DNA of 64,000 nt from Myxocyprinus asiaticus (lineage: Eukaryota > Chordata > Actinopteri > Cypriniformes > Catostomidae), in contig NC_059346.1 of NCBI RefSeq assembly GCF_019703515.2, forward strand, positions 51,544,001 through 51,608,000. Reading direction: 5' to 3'. The notes beneath the pieces were generated by a model. That model was not told the origin of the DNA. It did not search any database and worked only from the letters and a program-made list of their open reading frames with translations. Made by a program: the position numbers and the translations under genes. Below, in pieces: positions 59,026 to 64,000 of this stretch (position 1 is the stretch's first letter; the number at the start of each line of letters is the position of its first letter).

Positions 59026-59767
59026 TCATGATAGAAGGTCACATAAGTACTGTGGAGCTAGACCATTCAAAGCTTTGTAAGTAGTTAGAAGTATTTTAAA
59101 ATGAATACGAAATTTAACAGGTAGCCAATGTAGCGACACTAAGATTGGGCTGATATGATCATATTTCTTGGTTCTAGTCAGCACTCTAGCTGCTGCATTT
59201 TGAAGTTTATTTATGGAACCAGCAGGACATCCTCCCAGTAATGCATTACAATAATCTAGTCTTGAGGTCATGAATGCATGAATTAGTTTTTCAGCATTAG
59301 AAACAGAGAGCATGGGTCATAACTTAGCAATATTTTTGAGGTGGAAGAATGCTGTTCTACAAACATTGGAAATGTGGTTTTCAAAGGACAGATTGCTATC
59401 AAAGTTCTTTGCTGTAGAAAATGACGTGACAGTACATCCATCAAGAGTCAAATTATATTTTAGCGGCTTATTTTTAGAGGTTTTTGGTCTAATAATTAGT
59501 ACCTCTGTTTTGTCAGAATTGAGTAGAAGGAAATTTCTAGCCATCCAATGTTGATATCATTGATACACTCTGCTAACTTGGAGAATTGTGAAATTTCGTC
59601 GGGTTTCGAGGAAATATAAAGTTGGGTATCGTCAGCATAACAGTGAAAACTAATTCCACGGTTCCTGATAATGTCTCCCAGGGGAAGCATATACAAGTCA
59701 TTTGTAACTCTGATAAGTGCAGTCTCTGTACTATGATGGAGCCTAAATCCTGACTGAAATTCTTCAT
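59026..59767 (-). pseudogene. L2 LINE reverse transcriptase and C-terminal part
   Basis: Catalytic YADDTQ at about 59630, then NFLLLNSDKTEVLIIRPKTS, and SRLDYCNALLGG to YKALNGLAPQYLCDLL. Split over three frames. Confidence 0.85.
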
Positions 59768-60605
59768 ATATAATTTATTAATTTTTTTGTAAAAATGAAC
59801 ATAGTTGGGAGGACACTACCTTTTCTAGAATTTTCAACATAAATGGAAGATTTGAGATTGGTCTATAATTAGCCAGCTCTCCAGGATCAAGCTGTGGTTT
59901 CTTGATAAACAGTTTAATAACTGTTACCTTAATTTTCTTGGGACATGGCCTAAGGATAATGAGGAGCTAATAACATTAAGAAGAGGTTCTGAGATTACAG
60001 GAAACACCTCTTTTAATAGCTTGGTCGGTGTTGAATCTAGCATACTTGTTGTTGAATTTGATGTTTTGATAAGTTTGTTTAGCTCTTCCTGACAGCGAAG
60101 TAGGGGAATAATATGAGAAACTGTCTTCTGAGGAGCTATTGCAGATGGTTGCATAATTCCAATTTTGTTTCTGATGATTTCAATTTTATCCGTAAAAAAA
60201 TTCTTAAAATCATTACTAATTTGCTGCGATGGAATATTTGGTTCAGCTGAAGCTTTATTCCTAACTAATTTGTCCACAGTGCTGAATAAACACCTAGGAT
60301 TATTGTGGTTATTTTCTATCAGTTTGCTAAAATATGCAGACATGGCAGCATATTTTAGAGCCTTTTTGTTGCTAGAGACACTATCACTCCATGCACCATG
60401 AAAGACCTCTAATTTTTTACTCTTCCAGCTGTGCTCTATTTTCTGAGCTGCTCTCTTGAGAACATGAGTGTGATCATTGTACCATGGTGCGGGATTTTTT
60501 TTCTTTAATTTTCTTTAATTGAAGGGGGGTGACACTATCAAGAGTGCTAGAGAAGACTGTATCTATATTTTCTGTGATTACATCAAGTTCTTCAAAAATA
60601 TTTGG

Positions 60606-60968
60606 TTAACTGTGTTTTTGAGACAAATCTGGAAGGTTATTAGTGAAGCTGTCTTTAGTGGTCGAAAGAATAGTTCTACCAGATCGATAACGCGGCGTAG
60701 ATTGAGTGACCTTTGCTAAGTGCAGCATACAAGAGACGAGGTAATGATCTGAGATGTCATTGCTCTGCGACAGAATTGCTACTATATTATCAACATCAAT
60801 TCCATGTGACAAAATTAAATCTAGCATATGATTATGATGATGAGTAGATCCTGTCACATTTTGTCTGACCCCAACAGAGTTGAGAATATCGATAAATGCA
60901 AATCCCAATGTGTCATTTTCTTTATCTATGTGAATGTTGAAGTCACCAACAATTAAAGCTCTATCCAC
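60606..60968 (-). pseudogene. L2 LINE endonuclease C-terminal part
   Basis: GDFN and SDH catalytic motifs are visible (ALIVGDFNIHIDKEN, NDISDHYLV), both typical of apurinic-type LINE endonucleases. Confidence 0.85.
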
Positions 60969-61159
60969 AGTAGATACTAGATCTGACAGAAAATCAGCAA
61001 ATTCTCTAAGGAAATCAGAATATGGCCATGTTGGTCTATATACTGTAGCAAGAACAAAAGACGACAGAGATTTTTTATTTATATCTGACGGTCACATTAA
61101 GCATTATCAGTTCAAAAGAATTGAACTTATATCCTGACCTCTGAGTAACACCAAAACTT

Positions 61160-61541
61160 TGGTAATCCAAAAATTTGAAGCTCAAAAAAGTACATAATAG
61201 GAGCACAAAATACTCCAGTGGTTAAATCTATATCTTCAGAAGCAACATGATAGGTGTGGGTAAGAAACAGATCAATATTTAAGTCCTTTTTTTACTATAA
61301 ATTCTCCTCCTTGCCCAGTAGGTGGTGATATGCACAACGAATGCAAATCACCAAAAAACAAAAGAAGAAGAACTCTTAGAAGAGAAGAGCGCTTGGGAGG
61401 GCTGTATGAAAGTTTAGATTTATAGTAAAAAGGAATTAAATATTGATCTGTTTCTCACCCACAGAAGAAGCAGTCATATACATCTGGGATGGCATGAGTA
61501 AATGATGAGAGAATTTTAATTTTTGGGTGAAATATTCCTTT
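61160..61541. repeat. AGTTCACCC MITE, left-truncated
   Basis: aaatttgaagctcaaaaaag..., then gagaaacagatcaatattta-type sequence in both orientations, ending tttttgggtgaaatattcct before TTAA. It abuts the truncated 5' end of the L2 LINE. Confidence 0.65.
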
Positions 61542-62530
61542 AAGGGAGCAATCGTTAATTTTTCCTCATTAAAAATTTGGTGAATAAATAGTAGAAAATA
61601 GGTGTACATTTTTGTATACACATGAGATGAAGACTCTAGTTTCACCAGTACCCTAAAAAAAGCGGTTTTATTTTCTATGGAGCAGGTCGCCTTAATGGAG
61701 TCTGCCATGTTGAGATCACATGACCTGCTCAGTACTGCTCATTTTACCATTACTGTCAGAACCGTTATTTTCACAAAATAAATGAATCATGGCTGACATG
61801 TCACATACGTGTCACTAGGTATCAGTACAAAATGACCGGCCATTTCGATCAGCGCAACATAAACAAATATTTACTGAGAGCACAAACAGTAGTCAGGTGC
61901 TGATCTGGGTGAAACAATGTCAGTAAATTAAAAAATTAAACACAAATTTTGATGTGATATCATTAACTTTTAATGTGAAACAAAAATGAAAATATTTCAT
62001 GATTTCATGACTATTAACCTGTTGCAAAAGTTATTTTTGTAATACTTATATTACAATAATATCCATATTTTTTAAGTTTTGCTGAAAGCCAGTTTTAGTG
62101 AGCATTACAAACTCACATAAGTTACCTATCACATAATTTGCATTACTTATCTAGATACGTCACATCATGATGAAAGAATGGCCTGAGCCGTGAAAAACAC
62201 GATCTGTCCTGTAAATAGCTCCCACTGAGCCATTTATGGACTGTGACCCCAGCAGGTTCAGGGAGACATTTACCCTCATAATAACCTCATGTATTCATTT
62301 AGTTCCCTAGACTCTCTGGAGTCGCTATAAATGAGGTTCCCCTCAGAGCAGAGACCTTAGCTGCTGATAGGGCATTCAGACTAGCTGTCGAGATTGACAG
62401 AGAATGGTGTGTGGTAGGAATCACTGACACAAAAGAAAGTTGTGCTTATAATGATGTCTATCCAAACTTTCTGTGTCTAATACATTTATTTTATTTTTAG
62501 ACCTATAGTTAAAACTGTCTTAAAACTGGA
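61542..62530. other. Spacer between L2 LINE and second DIRS element
   Basis: About 1 kb, AT-rich, with no gene or repeat family recognised. Confidence 0.5.
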
Positions 62531-62725
62531 TTTCCCTATCTGTCACTCATTCGACGTTGTGTCGATGTAGTGACACTAGGGGTCACTCTTGGGAGCCCCA
62601 AATGCCTCTGATTTTGAAAAAAGGCCAATGGAAATTGGCGAGTGGAATTTGCATGCCACTCCCCCCGGACATACGGGTATAAAAGGTGCTGGCTTGCAAC
62701 CACTCATTCAGATTTTCTCTTCGGA
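62531..62725 (+). repeat. DIRS terminal repeat, second element
   Basis: ctgtcactcattcgacgttg...gcatgccactccccccgga; close match to 44822-45017. Confidence 0.85.
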
Positions 62726-62910
62726 GCAGAGCGGTTGCTACTTTCACCTCAAACTGCTGGATCTTAAGGCGCATTTCAGCGGCCTCTCCCCCTCTGCACC
62801 TGTGGTGTGCAGAGAACACCCCTGGGCGCTTCGGCAGAACAAAAGAGTATATTCTAAAAAGAGTATATTTTCTAACTAAAAGAGTGGCACTAAAGGAATG
62901 TCTTTTTAAA

Positions 62911-63407
62911 GATGCCTTTCCGTTCGTGTATTATTCCTGATTGCGGTCATTATCTCTCCGCTTCTGACGGCCACGATCGCGTCTTACGTGTCTGGGCGCT
63001 GCCCACGTGGAGACATCGTTCGTGGATGGGTCATGTCCTCATTGCGAGAATATGACTATGGCAACGTTGCAGTCGCGGCTTTCCTTCATAAGAGGGCAAG
63101 CCACCCCAGCAGCTCCCCACCTCGGTCCTTCTACCTACGGGTATGTGGCCGCGTCAGTTAGCATTGGGGGCGATTTGGGGACTTCAGTGGGGGCACCTTC
63201 GCCGGGTAACCCCCCACGGACCTCCTATTCCTCAGCATGCTCACTTGCCCTGATCGGGCTCACGGATGAGACCGCCGGCTTGTCTCAGGGCAAGTTCGAC
63301 CTCTTATTCGGAGCCCGGGAAGACGATGAGCTCTCGATCGCAGCATCGGAGAGTGGGTTCGTCCAGTCTGACGCGGAGGCTTCGGCTCGCGCACAGTCGG
63401 TGCTGTG
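62911..63407 (+). pseudogene. DIRS gag-like N-terminal region, second element
   Basis: MPFRSCIIPDCGHYLSASDG is frame-shifted into SFVDGSCPHCENMTMATLQS and FGAREDDELSIAASE. It ends at a TGA at the deletion junction. Confidence 0.75.
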
Positions 63408-64000
63408 AATGAGCGCGCACAGTCAGTGCTGAACTGTCTGAAGGCGTTCAGACGGAGGACAGTGGTTCCACTGAAACTTTTTCAGAGGCTCCTGGGGCAT
63501 ATGGCATCCTCAGCGGTGGCCACACCGCTTGGGTTGATGCATATGAGACCGCTTCAGACTCGAGTCCCAAGATGGGCATGGTGCCGTGGGACACATCGCG
63601 TGGTCGTCACACCGATCTGTCACCGCCTCTTCAGCCCTTGGACCGACATAGCATTTCTACTGGCAGGGATTCCCCTAGAGCAGGTCTCCAGGCACGTCGT
63701 GGTTACGATGGACGCCTCCAAGATGGGCTGGGGTGCCGTATGCAACGGGCATGCAGTCGCCGGCTCTTGGACTGGCCCACGGCTGTATTGGCACATCAAA
63801 TGCCTCGAGTTGTTGGCAGTACTGCTCGCCCTGCGGAGGCTCCGGCCATTGATCCAGGGCAAGCATGTGTTGGTCCGGACGGACAACACGGCGACGGTAG
63901 CGTACATCAACTGCCAAGGCAGCCTATGCTCCCGTTGCATGTCACAACTCTCCCGCCGTCTCCTCCTCTGGAGTCAGCAGCGCCTCAAGTTGCTGCGAGC
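63408..64000 (+). pseudogene. DIRS RT thumb and RNase H domain
   Basis: Plus-strand frame with FQRLLGHMASSAVATPLGLM, then VVTMDASKMGWGAV, LYWHIKCLELLAVLLALRR and HVLVRTDNTATVAYI. D, E and D in these motifs are the expected RNase H catalytic residues. The frame is open to the window end but lacks a start and the RT core. Confidence 0.85.

Larger units (their letters stand above)
57945..61137 (-). mobile_element. L2-type LINE, 5'-truncated and degenerate
   Basis: Minus-strand order: endonuclease C-terminal half (RPTWPYSDFLREFADFLSD, VDRALIVGDFNIHID, SNDISDHYLVSC), RT (GISFHCYADDTQLYIS, NSDKTEVLIIRPKT) and C-terminal domain (SRLDYCNALLGGCPAGSINK, AARVLTRTKKYDHISPILV, SLHWLPVKFRIHFKI), then a stop at about 58831 and a 0.9-kb 3' UTR ending near a (TTAGA)n run at 57943-57961. 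Several frameshifts; not active. Confidence 0.85.
62531..64000 (+). mobile_element. Second DIRS-type element, runs off the window
   Basis: Begins with the same terminal repeat as 44822, including octamer (62647-62654) and TATA box (62678-62685). A gag-like start codon lies at 62911 (MPFRSCIIPDCGHYLSASDG). A gag segment in another frame follows, then a jump near 63405 into the RT thumb and RNase H. RT fingers and palm are deleted. The right end is outside the window. Confidence 0.85.

Overview
The window is vertebrate nuclear DNA. It has intron-split genes with GT-AG junctions and long AT-rich introns. SINE, LINE, DIRS-type and palindromic MITE repeats fill it, with many CA and AT microsatellites. 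The repeat families (an L2 LINE with the GTCGCTTTGGATAAAAGCG tail, DIRS elements with tyrosine recombinase, a tRNA-type SINE, TTAA-flanked foldback MITEs) and the protein sequences point to a teleost, probably a cyprinid. No bacterial, phage or CRISPR-type system is present.

Four protein-coding genes are recognised, all on the minus strand, in the transcriptional order oaf (57.5-42.15 kb), pou2f3 (34.6-18.2 kb), upk2 (15.1-13.1 kb), foxr1 (6.07 kb to at least 1.17 kb). Their human counterparts all lie in 11q23.3, so this is a conserved block in compact form. oaf encodes a secreted cysteine-rich protein. pou2f3 encodes an octamer-binding POU-homeodomain factor. upk2 encodes a small single-pass urothelial-type membrane protein. 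foxr1 encodes a divergent forkhead factor. They look like independent neighbours, not an operon or pathway.

Layout. 0-6.1 kb: foxr1; its last coding exon was not found. 6.3-11.2 kb: an old transposon with long inverted repeats, itself invaded by a LINE and a palindromic MITE. 11.2-13 kb: another inverted-repeat pair around a LINE 3' end. 13.1-15.1 kb: upk2. 15.1-18.2 kb: SINE and AT-rich sequence. 18.2-34.6 kb: pou2f3, 12 coding exons. 34.6-42.15 kb: a repeat-filled spacer with a piggyBac-like MITE and a DIRS recombinase fragment. 42.15-57.5 kb: oaf, with a 3.6-kb internally deleted DIRS element in intron 3 and a 5'-truncated L1-like LINE in intron 1. 57.9-61.1 kb: a 5'-truncated L2 LINE. 62.5 kb to the end: a second, differently deleted DIRS element.

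The most interesting signals are in the DIRS elements: an octamer (ATTTGCAT) plus TATA box conserved in all three visible terminal repeats, and a perfect 27-bp internal complementary region matching the right terminus. Other points are a MITE-like sequence forming the upk2 exon-4 splice donor, a pou2f3 exon that seems to be missing, loss of the furin-type site in upk2, and a TTAA-targeting foldback MITE family present at least ten times. Exon coordinates were read by eye from splice sites, reading frame and remembered family similarity; no alignment was run.
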